Assembly: GCA_029215795.1 (NCBI GenBank)
Contig: JARDYH010000007.1
Span: 99,091,263 to 99,155,262 of the forward strand
Length of the DNA: 64,000 bases
Direction: 5' to 3'
From: Anniella stebbinsi
Taxonomy: Eukaryota; Chordata; Lepidosauria; Squamata; Anniellidae
The notes under the pieces were generated by a model. That model made no database searches, was not told the DNA's origin, and was given only the letters and a program-made list of their open reading frames with translations. Positions 23,674 through 33,850 of the stretch are shown here, in pieces. The number at the start of each line of letters is the position of its first letter. The stretch's first letter is position 1. The position numbers were made by a program, and so were the translations under genes.

Positions 23674-24010
23674 ATGATCAGATGAACGTTTTATAGCACA
23701 CTCATCACTGGGCACTCACAGGTTTTCGTGGGTCCTTCTCATGATGCTCTCCACCTTCCATGTGCCTCCCACTCCTGGTCATTTTCCCATTAAAAACAAG
23801 ACCCCGGGAAATCTGATTTTTTTTTCTCCTACAGCAAAATGTGCCGCCATTTCCTGCTGAATGTGGGGAAAGCAGGGCAATAAAAACGCTCACTGAATGG
23901 GCCACATGGTCTTTGTTCACTTCCTCCTTCGGCCCCATGTAAAGGAAGAGGAAGCTGCTTGTTCCTATTGTGGGACAGCAGCACCAGGCAAAGCAACGGA
24001 AAACCGTGGT
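23674..24010. mobile_element. MITE-like repeat, copy 2
   Basis: Diverged second copy of the element at 22584-22938, same orientation. The left terminal sequence is still recognisable (gatcagatgaacgttttata); the right terminus is lost. Confidence 0.6.
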
Positions 24011-24310
24011 AGTTTTGGATTGCAAGCGTTTACATGCCTAAACAAAAACAAGTTCTTTTGACATCCGTGGGGCTTTTCTCCCTGGCAAATGGTTACCGAA
24101 TTGACGCCTCAGTATGGGAATACAGGCAGATGCACAACAGTTGTGTCTTCTTTTTCCTTTTCTGCATTGCTTCTTTCTGATTCTGGATTGGCCCAGTTTT
24201 GCCCCCACAAGAAGTAAGTAGGAAACAAAAATGAAATGCCCATGACTGATAGTTTGTTTTCATCAGGTGAAATTAAATGCCTATCTTGGGTAGGTAGAAT
24301 ATAAATATTC

Positions 24311-25226
24311 ATGCTGTTGGCTCCGGGTCCCGCTTGCTGCCCAACTCCTGAAGGGCCGCCGGCCCCTGATGCAGCTGGAGAGGAGTCTCACTACTTGGGA
24401 AAGACCACCTTGGAGGCACGCTACCGCCTCGGAGCATTGATCAGAAGCAGAGGCTTTGGCACGGTCTATGCTGGGACACGACTCAGCGATTCCCAACCGG
24501 TGGCCATTAAATATGTTGCCAAGGAGTGAGTCTTGCAGTTCCAGCACATGAATGGTACCCTCGTTCCACTGGAAGTCGTTCCACTGAAAAAGGTGTCCTC
24601 CTCAGGTTGCTGAAGTGTCGTCCGCCTCCTGGATTGGTTTGAGCAGCCTGACTCTTACTCCATTGTTATGGAGCGCCCTCTCGTGTCTCAGGACCTGATT
24701 GATGTCATCACAGAAGACCGGGGCCCGTTCCCTGAAAATTTGGCTGCCAGTTATTTCCAGCAGGTGGTGGAGGCGGTGCACCATTGCCACCTGTGTGGTG
24801 TATTACACCGGGACATAAAGGACGAGAACATCCTGGCAGATCTCCTGCAGGGTGACCTTAAGCTCATAGACTTTGGTTCTGGCGCATTGCTTCGGGATTC
24901 TCCATACACAGATTTTGATGGCACACGGGTATACAGCCCTCCTGAATGGATAAAATACCACCGGTACCATGGCCTGCCTGCCACTGTGTGGTCATTGGGA
25001 GTGCTGCTCTACGATATGGTGTGTGGGGACATCCTCTTTGGGCGCGATGAGGAGATCCTCCTTGGCAAGCTCCACTGTCACTGCTGGGTATCCTCAGATT
25101 GTCATCACTTGACTGAGTGGTGCCTCTCACTAGCTCTGGAGAAGTGACCTTCCTTGGAGTAGATCCTGGCCCACCCCTGGCTTCTGGCCTTCTTGGAGCC
25201 GAGCGGCCGCAAGGTGCAGCATATTT
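24311..25226 (+). pseudogene. Processed pseudogene of a PIM-family Ser/Thr kinase
   Basis: The conceptual reading covers almost a whole PIM kinase without introns: a degraded glycine loop (RSRGFGTVYAG near 24447), the VAIK lysine (near 24502), HRDIKDEN catalytic loop (24807), DFGSG (24869), the TRVYSPPEW activation segment (near 24923), [15 protein letters not shown] (near 24988), and a C-terminal HPWL helix (near 25170). PIM genes normally have several introns, so the uninterrupted layout indicates a reverse-transcribed copy. It has a TGA after VAKE (24527), a stop and shift before the next segment near 24610, and a TGA at 25145. No poly-A tail or target duplication is obvious. PIM1 and PIM3 cannot be told apart by eye. 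Confidence 0.87.
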
Positions 25227-26810
25227 GATAAATGATCAGACTAGTTCTTCATTTACATGGAAAAGCCTCCCTTAACTCAATGTATCTCATAGAGGCATTA
25301 GTTCAGTTGAGATATTATGTCTAACATGCTTATATCTAGATTATTTAATGTTATATCCTGGTTATTATTTAAGAGAAATGCAGTAGTTACATTTTTTTTA
25401 AAAAAATCCAATTTAAATGTTTTTTAAAACCATCTAATTATATCTACCATGCTATGCAGTCTTTCTGTCTTCACTAACTCTTCTGCTTTGCTTGGCCCAG
25501 CTCCACCAGCATAAGCACATAACAACAACAGCCTGTGGACACATTCGGATGATGCATTAGCCAACCCTGCTCTCATAGGCTACTCCATGGATGACTATTT
25601 GCATGTCGCACTTGGGCAACATGCTAATGAAACATCTGTTGAGTAGGCTGTAAGGGCAGGGTTGGCAATTGCTCTCTCCCCACCATCCCCACCAGATAGT
25701 GGCGCTGGTTCCCCATTACCATATTGGGATGCTGCCATTCTTTCGAGAGGGGGAAGATAAGCCCTCCACCTCCTTGTTGCTGCAGTGACGCCTGTGGGAC
25801 ATGTCCCTCCATGGCTGCTGCAGCCTGAACCAGCAGAGAGGTTTCCTCCAGGGGAGGAGATCTGTCCCCTGGTTCTTGCTGCAGCAGAGCCCGCAGCACG
25901 TGTCCCTCTGTTGCGAAAATCGCTCTTAGGGGGCAGTCCCAATATTCCAACCAGAAAACAAAAACAGATCGAACAGATTTAATTCCATGGAATGGGCCAG
26001 CTAAGTCGATCATGCTATCAAAATCCAAAGCTGACCAAAGAACGAAAGCTAAAATACATCTTTATATTCTCAGAGGCATTATCAGTTGGCAGAATGCTCA
26101 GACCCTGTACGATCTTCTGGCACCAAGCCCAGACCTGGTGCGCTGCTATTCACAGGTTTCCGCAGACATTAGCTTACATAGGCGAGATTTCTTGCAAGTT
26201 TCAAGGTTCAAGATAAGTAACTAGCATGGAACAGAGAGACAAAAGTTTCTTGTTACAGTTTGAGGCGAAAGATCACACCACCCATCAGGCACTTTCCATT
26301 CTGAGTAAACTGAGCATGGGCCAAGTTCCTCCTTGCACGTCATATAGAAACAGAACCCTTTGTTTCAAGCAAGGCAAAATACAGAAATGCAAAAGAGCTG
26401 TATTTATGTCAAGGCTTCAGAGTGTTGTGCAAAGTGCAAGGCAAACTAACATGGAGTCACTCTGGTTATATCTTTTTTTCTCTAACACCTCCGTGCCCAC
26501 AGCAGCCCAAATCACCAGCACTTCCCCTCCATGGCGGGGGCAGGGAAAAGGGACATACAAATCCCTGGGAACATGGGGGGTGCCATGATTGGTCAACTCG
26601 CACCCCACCCAGGGATGCCATGCGCCTGTCCTGGGAAGCGCATGGGAAGCTGCAGATCGCAGCACCCCACCAAGGGATGGCATTATTGGTGGCTCCCCAA
26701 GGACTTCCCAGACAGGATTATTTCTCCTGTCTATAGAGCACCACTGGGCAAAAGCGGCAGGGGTTCCTGCCACTCTTGCCTCACAACTCTGCAGGCAGGG
26801 GAAATAATCC
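25227..26810. other. No recognised gene
   Basis: Several short open frames on both strands look non-coding. The 25990-26460 segment could belong to an LTR or other old element, but I found no terminal repeats. Confidence 0.35.
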
Positions 26811-26998
26811 ACGGAGCCCAACTGATGACACAATAATCAACGGGTGTGCAGATAATCAATTCTGCACAGTGTTGATTATTGGAGTTAGTTATTTTTAGAA
26901 AATAACCAACCGTGGGGTGGGTGGAGCCCCACAGATAACACGATAGTCAATGGTGGACTATTTAATCAACCATTGACAATTGTGTCAACCGAACCCAG
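26811..26998. mobile_element. Short foldback (MITE-like) element
   Basis: The ends pair imperfectly: ctgatgacacaataatcaac on the left, and ggttgacacaattgtcaatgg when the right end is reverse-complemented. The interior has further short inverted matches (attatcaatt/gattattgga). No coding capacity. Confidence 0.5.
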
Positions 26999-27309
26999 TC
27001 TGTGGATATGATTTTAGTCTGAGAAACAGAAACCAAAAGCCCAGAAGTTTCAAGAATCAAGAGATGGGCAGAGATGGAAAACTGTATTTGACTGCATTTC
27101 CTAGCAATATGTGTAAAAGTGACAATGCTATTAAAACATTTTTCGAGACTGTAAGTGTACATTTAGTGTGTTTATGATTAGAGTTTATTATAATAATGTT
27201 ATTTTTTAAAATAAAGAGAAACGTATTATTAATATATCCCACTTTGCATTGGATACACTGAGAATACTGAAGGCGCATCCCCTAGTATTGTGCCCTAAAC
27301 TGCATAAGG

Positions 27310-28075
27310 ACCAACAGTTAAAATGCCCTTGCACCCCAACTAAACTCGGGGCTACCTAACATCATATATCTCCTTGATCAAACGGCTTCCCCTTGAAGAA
27401 AAAAACAATTCTCTCCAATTAAAGGAGCAATTTTTACACAAAACATATTGATGTGTGATGACCTCAGATAGCAATGACAAATAAAGTCCTCTGCACCCCA
27501 AATTAAGCTTTGGACTACCCCAAATCATATACCCATTCATTCAAGAGAGTGCCCTCTACAAGTTGGCATTGCCAATGGTAGCCAAAATGTGTAAAAAGGA
27601 ATAAGGAACTGATGCTAAGCACCCCCAATAAATCTTTGGTCCACCCTAATCATACACCCACACATCAAGGAGTGTCTTCACTATCAGATGGCATTGAGTC
27701 CACTCCGGCCCAAGAATTTTTATGAGTGCATGACAATGTAGCCAAAATATGTAAACGACAATAAGGAACTGGTGATGTGCACCCCAAATTAAGCTCTGGA
27801 CAAACTTGTAGAGTCAATGCCAACTCATAGTAGATGCTCTCCTGGAGGAGAGGGTGCATGATTTTGGGTGGGCCCAAATTTAATTTGGGATGTATAGCAT
27901 TAGTTCCTTTCTACCTATTTTGACTATTAGTGGTGTGGTGCACCCTATTTGACAGTGCCATGTACACATACAAAGCTTTGAATCAGGCACAGGTCAGTGA
28001 CAACTTGTAGAGGGCAGTCTCCTGGATGAGTGGGTATATGATTTGGGGTGGCCCAAAACACAATTTGGGTGCAGG
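27310..28075. repeat. Mixed-orientation repeat array, about five diverged units
   Basis: Plus-oriented units begin gcaccccaa near 27331, 27490, 27619 and 27778, with shared blocks gccaaaatgtgtaaaaagg and aataaggaactg. From about 27830 the same sequence appears in reverse: the stretch near 28002-28072 (gagtgggtatatgatttggg) is the reverse complement of 27490-27560. The array therefore folds back on itself. It has no coding frame that stands up. Confidence 0.65.
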
Positions 28076-29763
28076 CCAGCTTCTTATCTATCACACATTC
28101 ACACTATTCACACAATCATGGGGGGGGAGAGGGGAGGGAACTACAGAGTGGGGAGGGGTAGGAAAACCATGCCGCACGTGCCCCTCACAAGACTGACAAC
28201 CACATGGTGCGCCGTAATGTACTTATGCCTCTCCACTCCTTAATTCGATTGCTATCCCCCCACTGCCATCGCTTATCCCAGAAGCCACTGTGGTGCATTG
28301 CACGGGCCGCTCCATCTGTCACTATGCAATGGCAACCATGGAGAACAGCAATGCAGCCATCTCACTGGTCAATGAAATTTTTTCACAGAGCGTGCGGATT
28401 TAACTACAGGGTACCTGCCACACAACGTGGGAATCCATGCCAGGGCACATTACCCTCACTGCAAAGGGTAGGAAACAGGGTGGATAAAGTACACATTATA
28501 GGAGTGGAAACACACCCACCCATGACATATTAACCCACCATGGATTGCTCTCAAACACGAACCACAGTGGCTTAGCATTACATGTGAACCCAGCTATTAT
28601 GTGTAAAAATTCTGTTTTGATAGTAAATAATTGTTTTTCTTCAAGGGACAATCTCAATCATCGAGATATATAACATGAGGTAGCCGTAAACTGCAAGAAC
28701 ATGTAATGCTTCACTCTTTATTCAGTTTACTGACTGAGCTCTTTTTTGACGTTTCATGCAAATACAGAACTGGGAACTAGTAACCAACTGCAACATTATT
28801 TCAGCACGATGCTGAACTAGGATTTAGTAATCAACTTCAGCATTGTTAGTTCAGTGCGGCAGAAAACAAAAACCTATACACATCGGAGAGGTTCCACCCA
28901 GCAAGCGCACAAGAGGCCTAAGTGCTGAAATACTTTTTCAGGAAGCAAACAAGACTGTGCCTTTTCCTGCCAAATCTTCAAAGGGAAGAGCAGTAGATCA
29001 ACAGTCAAACAATTTAATCCTGTTTCAGGGGTAGAGAGAGTCAGCAACATACACAGATAAGGCAATTGTTGCATTTGTCTAGCGTTTTGACTTCCAGGAT
29101 CTTCTGCTTTTATCTGTTAGACTCCATTATTTATGTCTGTTCTAGGGATACAACACAACTCAGGAGAGCAACTCCAGAATCATTCTCCTCAAACCAAACT
29201 TCAACTAGTTCTCTCCTCCCAGCCTCTGAAACTGTTTCCCTCAGGTTCTCACTTACCATAGGCACTAAAACTGGGAACAGCCCCAGTGGGACCATACTTT
29301 GGCCAGCTCGTCCCTTACATCTGCAGGCAGGGCCCCTTGCTGCGTCACTTCTCGTAGATTATCCAAAAAGGGAAGAGAATGAAACTTGCGTGTCTAGCAA
29401 TCACAGTTCCTTATAGAACAGGAAGTCAAAAAATCTTAGGGAAAGGGTGGAGACATGAATTCCCGCCCACATGTACTAATCGTCTTTCCCATCTCCATAG
29501 TGCCTAGAATGGATTCAGCCTTGTCACATGAACAAGGCAATTAACCCATTCCCTCTCATCAAACCTAACCCTGCACAGAGTCATAAGGAAAAGTCAGGGG
29601 ATAGGATTCTTTCTGTTTTTTCATGCTTTGTCCAGTTTTTCTTCCTAAAAGGTAGCTTCATCAGGGAATCTACCTTAGAGAAAATCAGCATTTTAACGTT
29701 GCTTTTCCAATTTTTATTTTGGAAGCCACCCCTTTCACAAGTTAACTCAACAATAGCCACAGA
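28076..29763. other. No recognised gene
   Basis: Contains a G-rich patch (28120-28160) and short open frames without family features. Nothing here supports a gene. Confidence 0.35.
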
Positions 29764-29950
29764 GACCCTGTTCAGACGACACAATAAACTAAGGTTAGGC
29801 CGCTAATCCTTTTGCAGCAAATGGTTAGTGAGTGTGTTTAAACTGTGGTTATGTAGCCATGGTTAGGAATGGTTCACATGACACGCTACACCATAATGTT
29901 TGCTCAAAATGCTTAACCACCATGGCTTAGTGTGTCATCCGAACAGGGTC
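29764..29950. mobile_element. MITE with GACCCTGTTC termini, copy A
   Basis: The 187-bp element starts GACCCTGTTCAGACGACACA and ends TGTGTCATCCGAACAGGGTC, so the termini form an inverted repeat of about 20 bp with few mismatches. A related copy in opposite orientation lies at 53793-54007. It is non-coding. Confidence 0.75.
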
Positions 29951-29974
29951 AGTATGTCAAAAGGGAAGCCATGT

Positions 29975-30160
29975 TAATAATGCTGCAGAAAAAACAAGTG
30001 TTTTGTAGCAGCATCTTAAAACATAAAAATGTATTGTGACACTAGTTTTTGTGGGTCTGAGCCCACTTTGTAAGAAGCATGAATGCATGCATCTGGAAAA
30101 GCAGATTATACCTACAAAAGCTTAGGCCACAATACATTTGTCAGTATTTTAAAGTGATAC
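29975..30160. repeat. Dispersed reptilian-type repeat fragment
   Basis: The stretch with ttttgtagcagcatcttaaa, ttttgtgggtctgagcccac and gaatgcatgcatctgg resembles a repeat widespread in reptile genomes. A related fragment lies at 54070-54190. I cannot assign its class. Confidence 0.5.
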
Positions 30161-30933
30161 AGTATATAGAGACTTAAAACAAGTTAATGCTTACATAGGG
30201 TGCTTCCAGACAAGGCTTTTATGGTGCGATCACCCGGCCTCATTCATGAAATTTAACAGGGAATCCAAATATCGCGCTTTCAACATAACATGCCTCTATT
30301 GTTTCCCCACTGCTTTCCCACTACCACAGAAAGGCCTTAAAGGGCACAAATCTATGCATGTTTAGACACAAAAATTCCTGCAAATCCCAGCATAGCTGTC
30401 TGGGGCATGCTGCTTCTGAGTGACCACACTATTAAAAGTCAGTTCTATAACCTTCCCCAATGAGCCAAAGAAATATCCCAATAACAAACCATGTGTTATT
30501 GCTCTGGCTTGTCAGATGTCTGGGTAACATGCACAAGCACACTGCTTCTATGTGATAAGTGGGATGCAAATTGGGTCAACAAGACACTTTTGGAGAGGCA
30601 CCGGTGCTGCACTTATTAAAGCAAATCAATGCTTTTGAATGCAAATGAGCTCTGGTTTTGCCTTGTTTTGTTTATTTGTTTTTAAGCATCCTCATTCCAG
30701 CCTGTATTTCCCTTGAAAAACCAAACCAAATAAAAAAACCAGTCTATGCTACAGGATTGTTTTACATCATTTTCTTAGCTTTTGTCTTACCGCACAGTTG
30801 CAATATTAACATCGGACTACGTTTGCAGGGCTGGCATAAACCATTCTTTCACTATAAGCCTCACATACAAATTGTTATGAGTTAATATGGAAAAAACCAA
30901 TAATGGACAATATTTATTATTTTTTGTTGTTGT
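30161..30933. other. No recognised feature
   Basis: AT-rich DNA; possibly an old MITE near 30200 (gtgcttccagacaaggct), not demonstrated. Confidence 0.35.
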
Positions 30934-31262
30934 TGCCTCTACAAGAGGCATTTAAAGCTCTTTCAAGGCGCATTAAAAAATTTACATCGGCGTAGAGGCG
31001 CGTTTTCTCTCCGATTATGTGCATTATCGAATGCGCGTTAAATAGCGAGTTTTATTTTGCTCCGGCCGTTAAAGCGCATTTTGACTATGTGAACAAGCGA
31101 TTCTCCGCATTAACTACTTGTAAAGCGCATTTGAAACAACCGGTAAGGTCACCCGTTGAGTGCTCAATTACCTCCTGCATACAAGCATTTACGATAAAGC
31201 GCTTCCGAGAAGATGCGCATAATCGGAGGAACAGGCGTCAAACGGAATCCATCTAGAGGGGG
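30934..31262 (+). mobile_element. CpG-rich foldback element, copy 1
   Basis: This 330-bp unit begins tgcctctacaagaggcattt and ends atctagaggggg. It is rich in gcgcatt and aaagcgc motifs. A near-identical copy in the same orientation lies at 60921-61272. In this copy one of the two internal palindromes is degraded (ccgagaagatgcgcataatc). It spans an open frame of 79 codons that also occurs in the other copy, but the frame tracks the repeat and shows no protein features. Confidence 0.75.
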
Positions 31263-31263
31263 T

Positions 31264-31400
31264 CTATACCTCGCCTTTTTTCATCTTCCAACGAACCCAA
31301 GGCGGCTTACATAGTCCGCCACTTCTCCATTTTATCCTCACTGTGTGGGGACCAGAACCCCTCCCGGTTCAACACTCCAACCACGACACCGCACCGGCTC
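31264..31400 (-). mobile_element. tRNA-derived SINE, antisense, internally deleted
   Basis: On the minus strand it reads a tRNA-like head (gtgtcgtggttggagtgttg as A box, ggttctggtcc as B box), then jumps to the body (gaggataaaatggagaagtg) and a tail (taagccgccttgggttcg). The middle of the SINE is missing compared with 32532-32785 and 43450-43686. Confidence 0.7.
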
Positions 31401-31539
31401 CCTTTTCCCTTTTCCTTTTCAATTGCCAGGGAAATTCCTCCCCCCTCCCCCCTCAGTTTAAACAGAAAAAAAGGGGGGAGGGAAACATTTCCCACGTGAA
31501 GTAAAACCCGAGTTAACTAGACCACGGATTGTCTTTGAT

Positions 31540-32045
31540 TCCGCCCCCCCCCCCCCCCACCTCGGGGGGAGACGCTGCTGCTGCTGCTGCTGCTGCTGCT
31601 GCCCAGCCAGAGAACCCACAACCTCCGGCTTTCTCCCGTTCCCTATAGGGCAGCCGTCACTTCCGCCCCACGGAGACATGAAATGGAGCCAAGTCGGGTT
31701 TGTTCGTCACAGCGCCGGATTAAGCAGCACGCCGTCCCTGTCCAGCGGGATTTTACCCACCCGTGTGCGGGGTTTGGGGCCTTTTCCGCTCCTGAGGCGT
31801 CCGCCACAGCTTATAGGGGGCGGAGGGAGGGTTTGGGCAAAGGCGGCTTGGGGGGTTTCAAAGTCCTTCTCTATCTGTCGCTCTGCGCTGAAAAACGGGG
31901 GTGGGGGGGGGGAATCGGCTCCTCCCGCCCACAGAGCTATGAAAAGTGAAGAGAAGCCCTCCCTCCCTCCCTCCCTCGCGCGTAAACCTCAGCGACGCCC
32001 ACGCCCCTCCCCCTCCCTCGGGAAAGGCGCGCGCGGAGGGAGGCC
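31540..32045 (+). promoter_or_regulatory. CTC1: CpG-rich promoter and 5' UTR region of CTC1
   Basis: GC content and CpG density rise sharply from about 31540 and continue through exon 1, as in a CpG-island promoter. No TATA box is evident. The region contains a C15 run (31544-31558), a (CTG)9 tract (31575-31601), and five CCC runs separated by single T (31957-31975). The last is a canonical G-quadruplex motif on the minus strand, about 70-90 bp before the start codon. Upstream ATGs occur at 31678, 31683 and 31939, so upstream open frames are possible, depending on the unknown transcription start. Confidence 0.6.
31575..31601. repeat. (CTG)9 trinucleotide tract
   Basis: Nine uninterrupted CTG units about 450 bp upstream of the CTC1 start codon, next to a C15 run. 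Confidence 0.95.
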
Positions 32046-32260
32046 ATGGAGCTCCGCCGGAGCCCTGCGGGAACCGACGACCGCGCCTCCGCCGGCTCTT
32101 CCTTTTCGTCCCTGGAGCATCAGTGGCTACGGGCCATGCGAGGCTTCGGCCTCGCCGGCAGCGACCAGCAGATCGTGGACGCGGCCCGGCAGTGTTGGAG
32201 GCGCGCCTTGGACCTCTCCGGCGGCGGCGGCGGCGACCTGCTGCTGCTGCAGGGCTACAG
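32046..32260 (+). CDS. CTC1: CTC1 exon 1 (CST complex subunit CTC1, N-terminus)
   Basis: CTC1 with STN1 and TEN1 forms CST, an RPA-like complex that binds single-stranded telomeric DNA, stimulates polymerase alpha-primase for C-strand fill-in and limits telomerase. The start ATG (GAGGCCATGG) has a good Kozak context. Codons include EHQWLRAM, where human CTC1 has a comparable EQAWLED, then a Gly5 run and LLLLQGY. The donor is CTACAG|GTGAGG. The last codon is split (phase 2); joining to exon 2 gives GYSLISISDLQ, matching the human SYSFVSVQDLK pattern recalled from knowledge. That junction supports both exons. Exact transcription start is unknown. Confidence 0.85.
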
Positions 32261-32531
32261 GTGAGGGGAACGCGGTGGCTGCCCTGGGTGGGTGGCTGGG
32301 TGCTGCCACGGCCTGATCTGCCCTTCTCCTTCACACGTTCACTCCCCTCTGCCCATGCTGGCGTTCACGTGCGCTGTGCTTCTGGAAGAACCTGCACGTG
32401 AAAACAGGAGCCCCTGCAATGCGGCCACCCCCTTCTTTTGCCCATTGGGCTCAGGAAAGGATTAAAATTTAAACTCTGCCTTCCAGAATGGCTCATGGCC
32501 AAACCAACAGAAGCCTTTTTTTTAAGAGTTA

Positions 32532-32785
32532 TTTTTATTTATTGCATTTATATCCCGCCCTGTTTCCTCCAAGGAGGCGAGGTTCCTCCTCCTCCTCCTC
32601 CTCCTCCTCTCCATTTTAGCCTCATAACAACAACAACCCTGTGAGGTAGGTTGGGCTGAGAGGCTGCAACTGGCTCAGAGTCACCCACTGAGCTTCCATG
32701 GCCCAGTGGGGACTAGAACCCGGATCTCCCGGCTCCCAGTCCAACACTCTTGACTACTACACCATACTTGCTGTCACTGGCTTTT
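32532..32785 (-). mobile_element. tRNA-derived SINE, antisense, in CTC1 intron 1
   Basis: Read on the minus strand it has a tRNA-like head with A box region (gtagtagtcaagagtgttgg) and B box (gggttctagtcc), a body (ctctcagcccaacctacctc, ttgttatgaggctaaaatgg) and a (GGA)n stretch, ending in an L2-like tail with (AAAT)n. It is the most complete of three copies here. A MIR/CORE-type relationship is plausible but not shown. Confidence 0.75.
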
Positions 32786-33129
32786 GTGGTGTAACTGCTT
32801 AATACCTAAAAGGGAAGGTATCTGGGCTCCATGTTAACTGAACGTTTGAAGTGATGTCATATGGATGATGATGGAACACATTTGTTTTCTGCAGTTCCAA
32901 ATCCAAAGGGTAGGATCCAAACCAATCAGTTCAAATGCCTAAACATTTGGAAGGACTTCCTGACAGTACCAGCTGTTTGATAGTGAAACCGGTTGCTTCT
33001 GAAGGTGGTGAAAAAGGCCCTTTTTTAGAGTCATTTAAGCAGAAGCTGGACAGCTACCAGGGATGCTGTAGTGGTGAATCTCCTGCATTAGGAGGGTGGG
33101 AGTGGTGCCCTCCATTTTTAAAACTACAT

Positions 33130-33850
33130 TTATTTATTAGCGGATATGCCCAGTGTTGCTCAGGTCCTTGAATAATATTTATGACATTTATTTCATAAAT
33201 AATAAATTTATCTGCAACTTATTCATCTTTAGGTTGGTTGGTTTTTTTTAGTTTGGTTGAGTTCACAAATTGTTTTGTTAGAATAAATGGGAAATTGTGT
33301 TAATAAGAACTGTATTTTAAATTAGAGCTTTGTGATAAACCACATTTGTTGTTTTACCAATCAGGACACATTACAGCCTTTCCACCAGCTAAAAAAGATC
33401 CAAGCCTAAAAGAATGTTTTAAAATATACCCAGCGTTGCCCATATATCTGAATAACATATAGTAAACCGCCCAAAGAGCTTCGGCTATGGGGCAGTATAT
33501 AAGTGAAATAAATAAATAATAATAATAATAGAGAAGTGGATCTCAGTGGACGTGAGGAACTGTTGTATGCATGCACTCTGAAGTTATTATTATGAAAAAA
33601 GGAAAGCAGCCAGAACACAGAATACTTTATTGGCATAATTTACTATATAATATCTACATTTAACAGATTTTGGCAGAGAGCCAGGATGGTGAAGGCTACT
33701 GGTGACTTGAGCCTTTTATCTGACATAAAAATACTTAAAATCCAAAATTTCATGTTTTTAGATTTTTCTGATAGCCAGACCTATGAGCATGACAGATTTC
33801 AAGTTTCTACCCGGCGTTGCTTAGGCCCCCTAAAATATATGTCTGCGAGG
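33130..33850. repeat. Three copies of a 'ccnggcgttgc' module plus an L2 tip
   Basis: Similar modules occur near 33149 (gcccagtgttgctcaggtcc), 33428 (acccagcgttgcccatatat) and 33810 (acccggcgttgcttaggccc). Each is followed by an AT-rich stretch. A plus-strand L2-related 3' tip (accgcccaaagagcttcggc, then (AATA)n) is at 33467-33531. A diverged relative of the third module's flank (cagacctatcactgtg, then caagtttctaact) lies near 45325. The parent element is unidentified. Confidence 0.5.

Noticed and set aside
25990..26560. A possible solo LTR
   Set aside because: No TG...CA termini with a flanking duplication or poly-A signal could be identified.
31017..31256. A 79-codon open frame conserved between the repeats at 30934 and 60921
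   Set aside because: The conservation follows the DNA repeat across its whole length, codon content is dictated by the gcgcatt motifs, and no protein features are seen.
31458..31679. A minus-strand frame with a polyglutamine tract upstream of CTC1
   Set aside because: The glutamines come from the (CTG)9 repeat read in reverse; no splice or promoter support and low complexity throughout.
32532..32785. A tRNA gene suggested by A-box and B-box-like sequence
   Set aside because: The boxes are part of a SINE head; the acceptor and anticodon stems do not fold.
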